Shown here: positions 25,601-36,263 of the stretch, in pieces
How positions within the stretch are numbered: the stretch's first letter is position 1
Layout of the letters: each line of letters opens with the position of its first letter
Source of the DNA: Porites lobata
Taxonomy: Eukaryota > Cnidaria > Anthozoa > Scleractinia > Poritidae
NCBI GenBank assembly: GCA_942486035.1
Contig: CALNXK010000156.1
Location: 1,032,001 to 1,096,000 of the forward strand
Reading direction: 5' to 3'
Length of the DNA stretch: 64,000 bases
Position numbers and translations under genes: made by a program
The notes under the pieces: model-generated
The model's database searches: none
What the model saw: the letters and a program-made list of their open reading frames with translations, nothing else
What the model was told of the DNA's origin: nothing

Positions 25601-28600
25601 GACATGCATTAGGAAGCAATGAGTAAAAAGACACGACTTTAGAAAACTAAACAACCACCAAACAAAAACATCATCACCTCCGTTACTCAAGGCCAGGTTC
25701 CCTAAGGGTGTTCTCGTTTTTAGAAACGAAATTTCTCCCGCAGTTTCTCTTCTAACGTGACTCCTGCATGAATACCTGAAAACCCAGACCTCAAGCCCTC
25801 TGCAAAAACAGGATGTCTGGAGTATTCGCAAGGTAGCAAGGGAGAGAAATGGTTTCCCAGTCACCAGCCCATCTTTGTGTCGTCTCGCAATGCGTCTCGC
25901 CGGGGTGGAGGGGGGGGGAAGAGTAAAATTTAAATAAAAACAACTAGAACTCAAAGAAAGAATGCGTTTGAGACACTGGGTCGGACCTAGAATGCAAGGA
26001 AACTCTCCATTTATGGCTAGTCAAGCGACCCGCGGGAGAACAAGCGGGCGAACGCGTGATGCTCTCGCGTGACTTCTCTTGACTCCCCCAAATGGACAGC
26101 ATGCTCGCAGGATAGGCCGGTCCCAGAGGTGAGACATCAATGCGAGAGAAAAAATGTGTTTTGCTGCACAAACATATAACTAACCTTCAAACCACAGGCC
26201 AGAAAAACGTACAACTGTGTTAACGTTGGTTTGTATAGCAGATACTTGTGGGGATTGGGCCTCTTGGAGAACGAACGAGCAATTTCGCTGGTTTCCTAAA
26301 AGAGAATAGCATTTCTCTGACCGTTTATAATAACTACCGAAACTAGAACAACAACAGATGTTGGCCGGATTTCGTCTTTTGATTAGAGACCTTTACATTC
26401 GATGACTACGACGATGAGATTTGACTTGAAGGTTTTTCTTTGCGTATTCTACAAAGCTACGGAGAACTCGGAAAGCTTCAATTTACTTTTTTTCACCACA
26501 AAAATTTTAACGGTTATTTTTATAGACTGCTATTATCTTTATTGAAGGAGGTTAAGCCCCCTCCCGATCGAAAAATGATAAATCTTCCAACATCATAAAC
26601 TTGTTTCTATCAGTATGACACTTTTGCCAAAACCAGTAGTAGAATGACGACGATTATCACGTTTCCCCTGGGTAAGAAATTATCAGATCCAAGCTTGCCC
26701 GTCTGGGCTCGCAAAAATATATTTCATTTTATAATAAACCTGAACAGGGCTCACTTTATCAGAGGGGCTTTCAGAGACTTCGTTGGTGGTGACCAAGGTA
26801 CGTGGTGGAACTTCCTCGGGTTCCCTCTCCAGGGCCTGCAGCATGCGGAACATGTCCAAAGTTAACTCACTAAATTTTACCTGAAAAACAAGGAAAGAAA
26901 TGAGGATTGGTATTTCAAAATATATATTCACATCCAATACTCTAAACTTGCTGACTTCAGGTTTTAGGCCTGGGGAAGAGGTTGACATATTTCCTGAAAT
27001 AAATACATAATCCAGTTCTAACCTACGAACGCAGACTTATTTCCGATTGTCGTTTCTCTCCGCGCGGAGAGTAGCGACAGCCGGAAATATTTTTGCAATC
27101 TACCGTCCAAGATCTAACGCTTCTGAATAAAGATTTTAAAATTTTTCTTTTTAGAGAGTAAGTCAAAATTTATTTTAAGAGAATTGTCGATACACTTGTA
27201 AATATAACATAAGCTTCTCCTGTCTAATTACCATGAGTCGTGATCAAAGAGTACCCCAAAAAAGTTGGATTCCTTGATACGATTAATGTTCGAGAATTTT
27301 TCAAAAGCAAGAAAAATTGGGGATATATTTTTATCATATACGTACTGAGATATATTCAATGAAAAGCTATGACGTAAATTTTCATACGCAAATGAGTTCT
27401 AGCCAATCAGTGGTGCGATGTTTTTCAAAGAAAGAAACATCCAATCAGAATCGCGAACGGTGAGAAAAAAGATACGTCCAATCAAAAGCCACAGAGGTGG
27501 GTGTGTTTCGGGCCAAAATTCCCCCTTTTTACGCGATTGCAGTGCCCTCGTTATGCGAGTTCCTTCGCGGACATTCAATTAGAAAAGACCATAAAGTAGA
27601 GTTTTTCTCGTAGAAAACATCTCAGATATTAGATTGGTACAGCTTTTTTTTTAATATTTCGCTATCGATGAAGAAAATTGAGGAGAGCCGAATATGTAAT
27701 TCCTGGATTACTCCATTTCCTTACTCTCATTATAATTTTTACCAAGCGTTTCTTTTAAAATACTAATAAGCTTTACTTCGTTTTCTTTTTCATTCGTGGT
27801 GTGTAGCGACATATTTTAGCATTTTAGGATTTTGGAAAGATTTGAAATAAAAGGCTGGCAAAATGATGAATGTCTCAGTATGAATATAATAAACACAATA
27901 CCCCACGAAAAGTGCTTTGTGCGGCATTTACGGACTCATTGTTTTTGTATCAGAAATCTCACTCGTTCGCGGCGCTCAATCGTTCGATTTCTGATACGTC
28001 AACAATTCGTGCGCAAATACCGTAGGCACGCACTTTCCGTGAAGTATTCTATATCAGGCACATGCCCAGCCACCAGACCAACATACCCCCGAGGTCGTTA
28101 GCAGCTAGATTAACTGGTTTGAGTGTATACTTTTTAAAACCGTTTCTGCCATTTAATGACAACCTTTCCCCACAAAAATCAACCTCAGTGGCCCTCTTAA
28201 AGCGGAGAAAAAAATACCTGCTTTTCACAGTTCCCCACAATAATAATTTCTTGTAAAGATAAGGCTGTACCGCTGACAGGCCTCTGAGCTGGAATCTCCT
28301 GTAGTGGAAAATTGTAAGGAAACATATTGGTCCATATTTAATCTAGGCATCACAGCCCACTCATAACACAACAACCCACAGTCAGATCACAGCTTTTGAA
28401 AGACGTAGCCTGTTGACAGACCGTCTGTTTTTTCTTAAGAGATCGTGAAGCGCGCGCATGAAAATAAAAACCGCGGGAGGATTTACGTTCTCGCGCTCCG
28501 TGCTCACTCTCGCGCGGTTAATTCGCTCGCGTGCTTGTCGATTTTTGAACAGAAGAAGAAAAACAACGTCTGTGTAAAGATAGTCTGTTTACAGACTTCT

Positions 28601-31600
28601 TACTTTTTTGCTCGACAACGTGCAAACGTTTGTTTTGCTGATAGAAACCTATCACTTTTTTGTCTTTTTTGTTGCCGTCGACGTTGCTTTGGGCCTGTTT
28701 ACATGGAGGTAGGGGACCCAAGGTAGGTGAGGTAACCCGCTTATGTGAGGAAACCCGCCTGTCCATATAATCTCTCCTGTGGTCACCCCCACCTACCATG
28801 TAAACGCGATCAAATTACAACGAGAGATTATATGAACAGGCGGGTCTCACCTACCTGGGGACCCCACGGCAACGGCGGCGAAAGTGTCACTTACAAACTG
28901 AATTGGCGGCGATTATTCCAAATCGCTTACTTTATCAAATGCAAGCGAACTCTTCTGGAGTTGAAATTCAAAGAAAGTTCTCCATGAAACGTAAAAGCCT
29001 TTTCACGTCCAAGCCGTGCAGTGACGGGTACATTCAAAATTACGGGGGAAAAGCTTTGACAGCGTTTTTATCTGAACGATGAGCTATCGCGGACGTTTTC
29101 ACCCCTTCTGGCAATTTCATACCTCTCCAATGCAACGAGGAGTAGCGAGATGCTAAAATCAAAACCTCTAAAGATGCTGGAAAAACGCAGTTGATTGCAT
29201 AAATAGTGAGTGACTGTCACGCGCCGAGTGGACGCAGCGAATATGCACGAAAACTTGACGAACATCTGCCAGTACATATCTTCGGTAAGTGCGGGAACTT
29301 TACCTGCCCCGCTCCACCAGACGAAAACTTTTCAACAAAAGAGTGTGCTAAACGACTTAGAAAGTATAAATTTTTCTTAACCATTGAAAGCTCTCTTTGT
29401 GAAGACTACATTACAGAAAAATACTAGCTGGGGATTTGGACTTCAAAACGTCCTTGGCCTATTGTCCTTGGCGGTGCAAACTACAAAAAACTCGCAATTC
29501 CAGGATCTTTCATAGATGTTCAAAACTTTCAAACTGTCGAACAATGAGCAAAGTATATTGAGTACTTAGACAATAATGACACGGCGTACGATGCCTTCTT
29601 TGAGTGGAAGAAATACTACAGACTCGAAAAGCCGGGTCTTACGTTCGATTGCGCACTCTGCGAAGCTATACATAGTACAAAGCGAAATACGCGAAAAGTC
29701 CATGACCATTTTGACAAACATTGGTACAAAAACAAATACTATGGTCGGATTAAGTTACTTAGAGCAGAGGCCTTGCTATATACAAACAGATTGCACTAAC
29801 TTTGTAATCCTTACCTCTTCTGAGGTTAGGGTCAAACGTCGAACTTTTCATGGGACGAATCTGACGCTAACAAGTCAGAACAACAGATTTTGCTTACTGC
29901 TTATTAGCATTTAGTTCGTCACATGGGTCAAGTTCGATGTTTGACCTGAGCCTTAAGGTATAAATGATGAGAGTGTTAAAATGAAGATACGCTTCTAGAC
30001 GTTCTCATGCACATCTTGCAAAGTGTGTGTATGTTGTTTTTATACAAACACTTGTTGGCGATTGGACTTCCCGCAAAGAAAACTGTTCGAAAACTTTTCC
30101 GTGCAAAATTCAATACAACGCATTATGAGAATAAATGTACCACGTGCCGGAATTCTAAGGAAGTTACCGTTAATTTGCTAGAAAAATCTTCACAGCACCC
30201 ATCAATTCAGTAGACTGTTAAACTAAGAATGGAACCTCGAGTTTGATAACGAATGGTCAAAAATAAAGTATGGTTACCGATTAATTTCTGATTCCTCAGT
30301 TTTTTTAAAGGAAAATGAAAAGATTGTTTCTGGATAAGAAGATCGTCTATTTTTCCCTTTGAATTTTCTGCGTGCCGCCATTTTGAATTTGTGGGCTATG
30401 GTACAGAAATAAAGGCTGATTCTTAACTCACATTTTCGGCCATTCTGTGTGATAGAGTGACGGGTACAACATCGGGGGTCATAACTGTCACCAGGGAGTC
30501 CGCCTGTATAAAAGAAGAACTAAGTCAACACGTGGTCAGCCTTCAAGATAGGAAGATACCGTAAACTGCCGCTTATACTGAAGCCCTGGCCTGTTCTAAG
30601 TTCTAAGTGTCAAAAATATGGTTTCGTTTTCTGAGCGCAGCGTAGACCAAACGCTAAACTTGAGATCTATAAAGTGTTTCAGGATCGCTTGACTTTTCTT
30701 AATCGATATATGATAGTTTAGATTAGATGGATTTTTTCGATTTGTCAAATTTATTAAAAATACTGGACTGCCAGTCATCCAATGTTTGAAAACCTTGACC
30801 GGTTACCGGCCAAATAGCCACAGCGTTCGAGAAAAGGGCCGCAGGCCTTGGTGTAGCTCACCTCCATAAACGCTGTGACTTCACTGATCACCAGTCTCCA
30901 CTCTTCATCATCCTCTGCCTCATACACGCTCACATATTCCTCTACATAATGATGAAGTTCTTGAATAAGTTCCTTCACAAGATCCACCTTGTTGAGAAGC
31001 AGACTAACCACAATGAAGCGTGCATAATAACGCAACTTCTTTACCATCAAATCAGGTCTGAAAAGAAAACAAAAACAAACAAGTTGCCTCCAGGGGCGTA
31101 GCCAGCCCATAGACCTGTAGGCCCGGGCCCTACAAATTTTTGGTTTGATCACTCTACCGCTTGTAATAACTTATGCATTGTTGGGGTGAGCTAAAAAGCT
31201 TAAGAGCTCAAAGAAACGCGTGCAATTTTCAGGATATGTGGAAATGAAAGTCAGCCGGGCCTACAACTAGTCGAAAAGCTGGCTACGCCCCTGGCCGCGC
31301 TATCCAAATGTATACTGGTCTCAGTTGTAAAGGTGGAAAGCGCTATCTATTGGACAGTGATTAATACTGTGGATAGTGCTATCCAACTTTTCAAGCCCGA
31401 AGCCAGTTTCTTCCTGCCGCTAAAATCTTGTTTGAAGATGCGCCATATTGACCAATAAACAATCGATAGTTCCAGAAGGAATTTTAGCAAAAAGTGCTTT
31501 GGATTTCCATGGCATTAGCCTGAAAAATCAGCCAACAACCACTGGTTTCCCCTCGAAATGACGACTGAGAAACAAGCACAGAAATTCCATACTGATGACG

Positions 31601-34600
31601 CGCCACTACCAAGCTCTGGGTAGATTTCTGGGTAGTGCTTCTGATTGATTGGTTGAAGCAAATTTCCTTCGCGGAGCGACCAATCAAAGGTGCCACCCAG
31701 ATCTGGGCAGTTACACGTCATGTATGGAATCCTCAGACGTCATTTGCTCAGGGAAACCAGTGGTGGCATCGCAAAATGTCGGCTGTTTTTCTCAGGCTAG
31801 CATGGGATTGGCTAAACAGTCAAACAGGAAATACGAGAAACTAAGGACCGAAGTAGCGCATCTCACATAAATAAACCCACTCTACACAACACTTTTAAGC
31901 AACTCATAACCTACCCAGATTATTCGTACATGTATAGTAAAAATGTTTGAAATCCCCTGGCTGCCCTTCAGGCAGTTTAAGTACAACACTCAGAATTTAA
32001 AATTCCGTTTTTATCGGATTTATTTTCTCCAATCCACGCAGACTAAATTAAACCATTTCGGAGTTGCCTCAAGCCTCTGTTTCAAAGCGAGGCCAAGTGC
32101 AAAGCTAATGATATGAAAATGATTATTTATTCACATGCAAATGAAACTCATTCACTAGAAAGGTTTTGCACTTTGCACAGTTTTGAAATTGAGAGTTTTT
32201 TAGGAACTCTGAAAAACTACCATAAATGATCCAATAGATGCCTAGAATGTTTATTTGATTTGAGGAGCAGCGAGAAGACAAATATCAATAAATGTTTCTT
32301 ACTTTTCTTCCTTGCTAGCTTGACTGTAGTATGCTCTGGATCGGATAGCAGAGTAAAATCCAAATGACTCGTGAAGATAGTTTGCTTCACTCGTTCTTAG
32401 GCTGGAATGGTCGTTAAGAGATTTCACATCGATTAACATGGCTTTTCATGAGGTTTAATAATTAATACTAACTTTGCTGGTGTATTGTATGTGATGGTCA
32501 CTACTAGGTAAGGCTTAAGCATGATTAAGGAAGGTACGGTAAAAAGAACAACAAAAACATGCAACTTGTTTTGCAACATTGCTGATAATAAACTTGAACA
32601 ACCGCTGCGAGAATCAAGATCAGAGTCAAAGAGCCCTTACAGAGGTTTAATACAGAAGCAGCAAGATTCAAAGTGCAAGATAATGCAAGATGCAAAAAAA
32701 GATGTCCTTACTAGTAATGATAGTAAAGCTGTCCAATTTTAGATGCAATTTCTCCAATTTGCCATCTTTTTAGGTTATATTTGGCATCCAGAATTGATCT
32801 AAAATCGCAATACAATAAAATAAGTTTCTTGACATAATCCCAAGTCGGACTTTCAAAGTTAATTTACAAACAGTTACAAAAGGCAAAAAACCTAGTTGCG
32901 ATATACTGTAAAACTACTGGAAAATAGCTAAGATGAAAATCAGGATTTCTTTCATGGACTCTCATCCAAAATAACTGAGGGGTGTGTGGAAGCTAAGTGT
33001 CAAAGTCTCCCTTTTGACAAACCTGTCCTTCCTATCAAGGACTCTGATTTTTTCTTTGTCCTGTGCTCGTGACATGTTGATCACATCATCTCTCATTTCT
33101 TCAGCGACCTTAAAATTTACTATCATTCTTTATTTATCACACACAACGATTTCGACATTGCTGATCCTAGCAGTACACTGGATGCACATCATACGTATAC
33201 ATGCATGAACCTTGTATATGGCCCAGCTTGCCACCAATCCTTCGTGGCTCAGTGGAGAGAACATCTGACCCGTGTACAGGATTAAGGTCATAGGTTCAAT
33301 TCCTGTCGGGGACTCTGATGTTTTCTTTGTCCCATGCTCCCGACATGTTGATCACATCATTTCTCATTTCTTCAGCGAGCTTAAAATTTAATTACCATCA
33401 TTCTTTATTTATCAAATCAAAAGTAATTATGAGGGAGAATATGGAAGTTTGTGAAAGAACAATTGGGGCTTTGCACTTAGGCACCCCTTCATTTAACACT
33501 TGCACCCTAAAATATGGTAGCCAAAGTTAAAATTCAACACTTTCAAATTTCGTGTTGTGAAATGAGAAAAAACATAATATGGTACCAATAATCCATGTGA
33601 AAGTGCTACCAAAGATGTTTCATTTGAATGGTCACACCATGGCATTTCATTCATAGACTCAATATCTACAAGTCCTCCCTTCAGATTAAAGACTCTAACA
33701 TCTCTAGGAGCAAATGGGCTGACTAGGGTAAAAGGGCTTAAGATAAAACTTGTGATTCATGTGTTGAGTTGAACATAGCTATGGTTTTATAAGGAAAGAA
33801 TCCCAAATTACTGAACTTGCATTATCCATGGTGTCCAACATCTTAGTTTTGTGCATGAACTAAGATTTCTTTGTTGCCCCAAGTGTGAAAGCAAGCTGCC
33901 TGGGGCTAATAGGCGCTTTATGCTAGCACCCAGTTCTACCTTACCCCACATTGTTTTCTTAATTTTATACTTACTTTTTATAAGTTCAAAAAATTGAAAA
34001 CAATATCTCACACAAATAATATTATTACCTGTGCTTCTGCTGAAACTTCCATAACTGGTTAGCAAAAAAAAACATATAAAAGTCAAATTTCAAGTGCTAA
34101 TAAAAGAACTAAAAAGGTCATATGACTTTACAATTTAACTGCTATTCAGAATAATCCAAACTTACTCTAGTGTAAACATCAAATGTTTTTCCAAAGTGGG
34201 TCTGCCAATGCTTGTTTCCAAACTGTGGTAAGTCTCTGGCAGAGCATAAATTGGGGAAACAAAGACGAAAAAGAGAAATTTAATAACATCATAAAATTAG
34301 ATGACAATGAAACTTTCATTTCAAATTATACTGGTAAATAAGACAGGATATCTGAAGTCTATAATAAGGAGTATATCAGTTGAGAAGATTCACTTATACA
34401 TTGGTTTCTACATGAACTCCAAACTCAATTTTCCTACTTCCTATATGCATTTAAAAAATGAAGTCTGACACTGTACTATATTAGTATAAGGCAGAGGCAT
34501 TGCTTTTCCAGTACCCAGGTAAATTCTGACAGGTGACGTGACCTTGAAACAACGTCATAAAACAGGTACAATGGTGACAAACAGCACATTGAAAGACACT

Positions 34601-35826
34601 GACGAAGTAAAATATTAAAAGGCACATTGCTTCCTCCTGAATAACTGAAACAATGGATTTTCACATTCAGATCCCCATTCCCCCCTCTATCACCACGAAA
34701 AGGACCTCAAGATACAGTGTTCGACAAATGCGGACTGCAGACTTGCAAGTAAACAAGGGAAACAGTGCTGTCAAATGCTCTCAAAACTATGACAAAACAG
34801 ACTCAGCACTGAGGTTTGGGATAGTTATGATTTTTGTAAGATGTTTATCCACAGGTCTTCAGGCGATTGGAAATATTGGATGTAAAATTTTGGGAGGTAA
34901 ACAAGGTACATTATGGTCTGTGGGAAAATGGCGAATGAGCTTTTAAGCTGAACTTACTGACTCTGATCTATCTCTTCAGGCTCAGTATTTCTGTCCTGTA
35001 TGGGTTTCATATAACATGAGTAAATATAGAGAACATACAGGACAAAGTTTAGGTCTGGACATATGCTAGAAAATGGAAATAAAAATCTATGAAAACCACG
35101 TGGTGAGTTGTTGTTGTCCTGGTAAGTTTCATTGATTTTTATTTCCATAATATTTTCTAGAAAATTTCCACACCTTAACTTTGCGCCATATGTTCTCTAT
35201 ATTATTTTACTCATGTTATATGAAACCCCGGCGTACATGACACAAAAAGTGAGCCTGGGTTGCCTGTGGTTTATCTGCATCTGCAAGTCTATAGTCTGCA
35301 TTTGTTTGCATTTGAAGGAGCGATGCATGTGCGGAAAAGCCCAGCAGGACACATTTTATCTTATGCCTTCAGTGCTTTTTTTTTCTACTGAAGAAAAGAT
35401 CATTTCATGCAAATCCTCGTTGTATAATAAAACGTGGTTACGTCGGGGCGGGGGGAGGGCAAAGAAGATCATTATGGCCAAAAATTGGCGTATCTTCACT
35501 TATAACGTCTTGTCACCTAATTTGAAAAGACGAAAAAAAAGTAAAGGGGCACTAAGGATACAAACACCTCTGTTACACACGACACAAACAGTAACTCTTT
35601 GCTGAGCCCATCCCACACTAGAATAACAACACACCCTCAACTCTGCATACTCAGAAATGTTTCAACTTCACGTGAAAACAGGTATAACAAAAAGCCAACA
35701 ATAAGAGTCACACCTTAGCGAGTTAAAAAGCTGTCGTGATTTCTCTTGTAACTGGCAAAACTCCACGACGATCTTTCTTTCTTCAGTTTTGGAATGCGTT
35801 GTATCGTTATTTACATCTTCCGCCAT
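19619..35826 (-). CDS. SCAI: SCAI, suppressor of cancer cell invasion orthologue
   Basis: In vertebrates SCAI is a nuclear protein that binds MRTF-A and represses SRF target genes, and it also acts in DNA break repair and fork protection. Coding exons on the minus strand: 35714-35826, 34166-34235, 34029-34054, 32712-32798, 32303-32401, 30862-31057, 30432-30503, 28218-28298, 26755-26880, 26185-26295, 25419-25497, 25114-25210, 24509-24590, 22909-22981, 21837-22013, 20884-20984 and 19619-19768. They sum to 1740 nt, 579 residues plus stop; the human protein is about 600. Every junction is GT-AG and phase is kept throughout. Strongly conserved blocks include LKRWQIGEIASKIGQLYYHY, KKLRYYARFIVV, VKFSELTLDMFRMLQALERE, FGQPLISLMSP and a C-terminal LELASMLDVR. 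The start is the first ATG of an exon beginning MAEDVNND. Exon 3 is a 26-nt microexon (LWKFQQKH plus two bases). No domain is lost. Introns hold MITEs, SINE copies and a fucosyltransferase pseudogene. Confidence 0.96.
24750..25075. repeat. MITE-like repeats in SCAI intron 12
   Basis: The palindromic core CCAACATTGTTGGG occurs at about 24763 and, changed slightly, near 24838. Related ACGCAAC and CAACAATGTGGGG words occur near 25038-25068. These look like one or more nested small DNA elements between two SCAI exons. Confidence 0.5.
26030..26115. repeat. degenerate MITE copy related to 63.6 kb
   Basis: Read on the minus strand, this segment carries CCTGCGAGCATGC, TTTGGGGGAGTC and AGAAGTCACGCGAGAG. 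These match the inside of the element at 63596-63668. It lies in SCAI intron 10. Confidence 0.5.
28684..28870. repeat. MITE fragment of the GGGCCTGTTTACATGG family
   Basis: It opens with GGGCCTGTTTACATGGA, as the intact element at 43009-43141 does. It then contains inverted copies of CAGGCGGG and AGATTATATG. The right terminus is not clean. It lies in SCAI intron 7, next to the fucosyltransferase remnant. Confidence 0.55.
29191..29799 (+). pseudogene. alpha-1,3-fucosyltransferase (GT10) pseudogene, C-terminal part
   Basis: GT10 enzymes are Golgi membrane proteins that move fucose from GDP-fucose to glycans. This segment encodes the C-terminal half of the catalytic domain: a VSDCHAPSGR block, IFGKCG, then the donor-binding signature FFLTIESSLCEDYITEK, then VLGGANYKKLAIPGSFID and the tail with FEWKKYY. 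Three in-frame stops interrupt it (TAA 29200-29202, TAG 29425-29427, TGA 29545-29547) before the natural-looking end at 29797-29799. More degraded homology may reach back to about 29000 with a frameshift. No intron is seen, so it is either a retrocopy or a relic of a single-exon gene. It lies antisense within SCAI intron 7. The two stops at 29425 and 29545 lie within otherwise conserved sequence. Confidence 0.85.
31516..31799. mobile_element. 284-bp MITE with GCAT direct repeats
   Basis: The left end starts TAGCCTGAAAAATCAGCC; the right end is GGCTGTTTTTCTCAGGCTA. GCAT flanks both sides (31512-31515 and 31800-31803), a likely target duplication. Inner arms repeat ACCACTGGTTTCCC in inverse. 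A partial copy lies at 63800-63940. It sits in SCAI intron 5. Confidence 0.7.
33020..33155 (+). repeat. 3' part of a tRNA-derived SINE, copy 1
   Basis: This stretch matches 33305-33420 in the words GACTCTGAT, TTTTCTTTGTCC, CATGTTGATCACATCAT and TTCTTTATTTATCA, but lacks the tRNA-like head. It lies in SCAI intron 3. Confidence 0.65.
33236..33420 (+). repeat. tRNA-derived SINE, copy 2 with head
   Basis: The head has a box A-like GTGGCTCAGTGG and a box B-like GGTTCAATTCC. It is followed by the same tail as copy 1. The tRNA arms do not pair well enough for a working tRNA. A third copy in reverse orientation is at 61310-61430. Confidence 0.7.
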
Positions 35827-36263
35827 TTTGTTTGACAGGAGACTGCTGTCTGCAGTTTCTTTGGAAACGCTGGCTCGCGTTCAGTCCCAATCTTTTTGTT
35901 CATTCGTTTATGTTTTTTTCTTTTTCTTTCTTCATTCTTTCAACCCCCCCCCCGCCCCTTCCCACCCCCAAATTTTCTATCAAAAAGGAGGGAAAAGAAG
36001 AAGAAGAAAAAAGACAAACAAACAAACCACAAAATTACCACTAGACTTTTTTCCGCTTTTCATTTTCCATCATTCCTTCTGTTTTCCATAAGTTTCCTCA
36101 AATCGCCAGGTTACCCAGTAATAATATTTTTTGCGGTCATGTACATTTTTCGTGATCGTCAAGAGGAAAATCTAAGTCGAACTCGTGACAAAATAACTTC
36201 AGTGATTTTACATACGAAATCTCCGTTTCAAGATGAACTTATAGATGATTTCTGAGGTTTAAA
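35827..36263. promoter_or_regulatory. divergent SCAI/KLHL20 promoter region
   Basis: Only 437 bp separate the two start codons, which face away from each other, so both 5' leaders and core promoters must lie here unless there are distant untranslated exons. A YY1-like CCGCCATTTTG overlaps the SCAI start (35820-35830). A C-rich tract (about 35944-35970) followed by a GA-rich tract (35985-36015) lies in the middle. I see no clear TATA box for either gene. Confidence 0.55.

Noticed and set aside
35132..36255. Open frames upstream of KLHL20 (157, 102, 100 and 119 codons).
   Set aside because: They cross the SCAI first exon, the C-rich and GA-rich tracts and the promoter; no conserved protein is visible.
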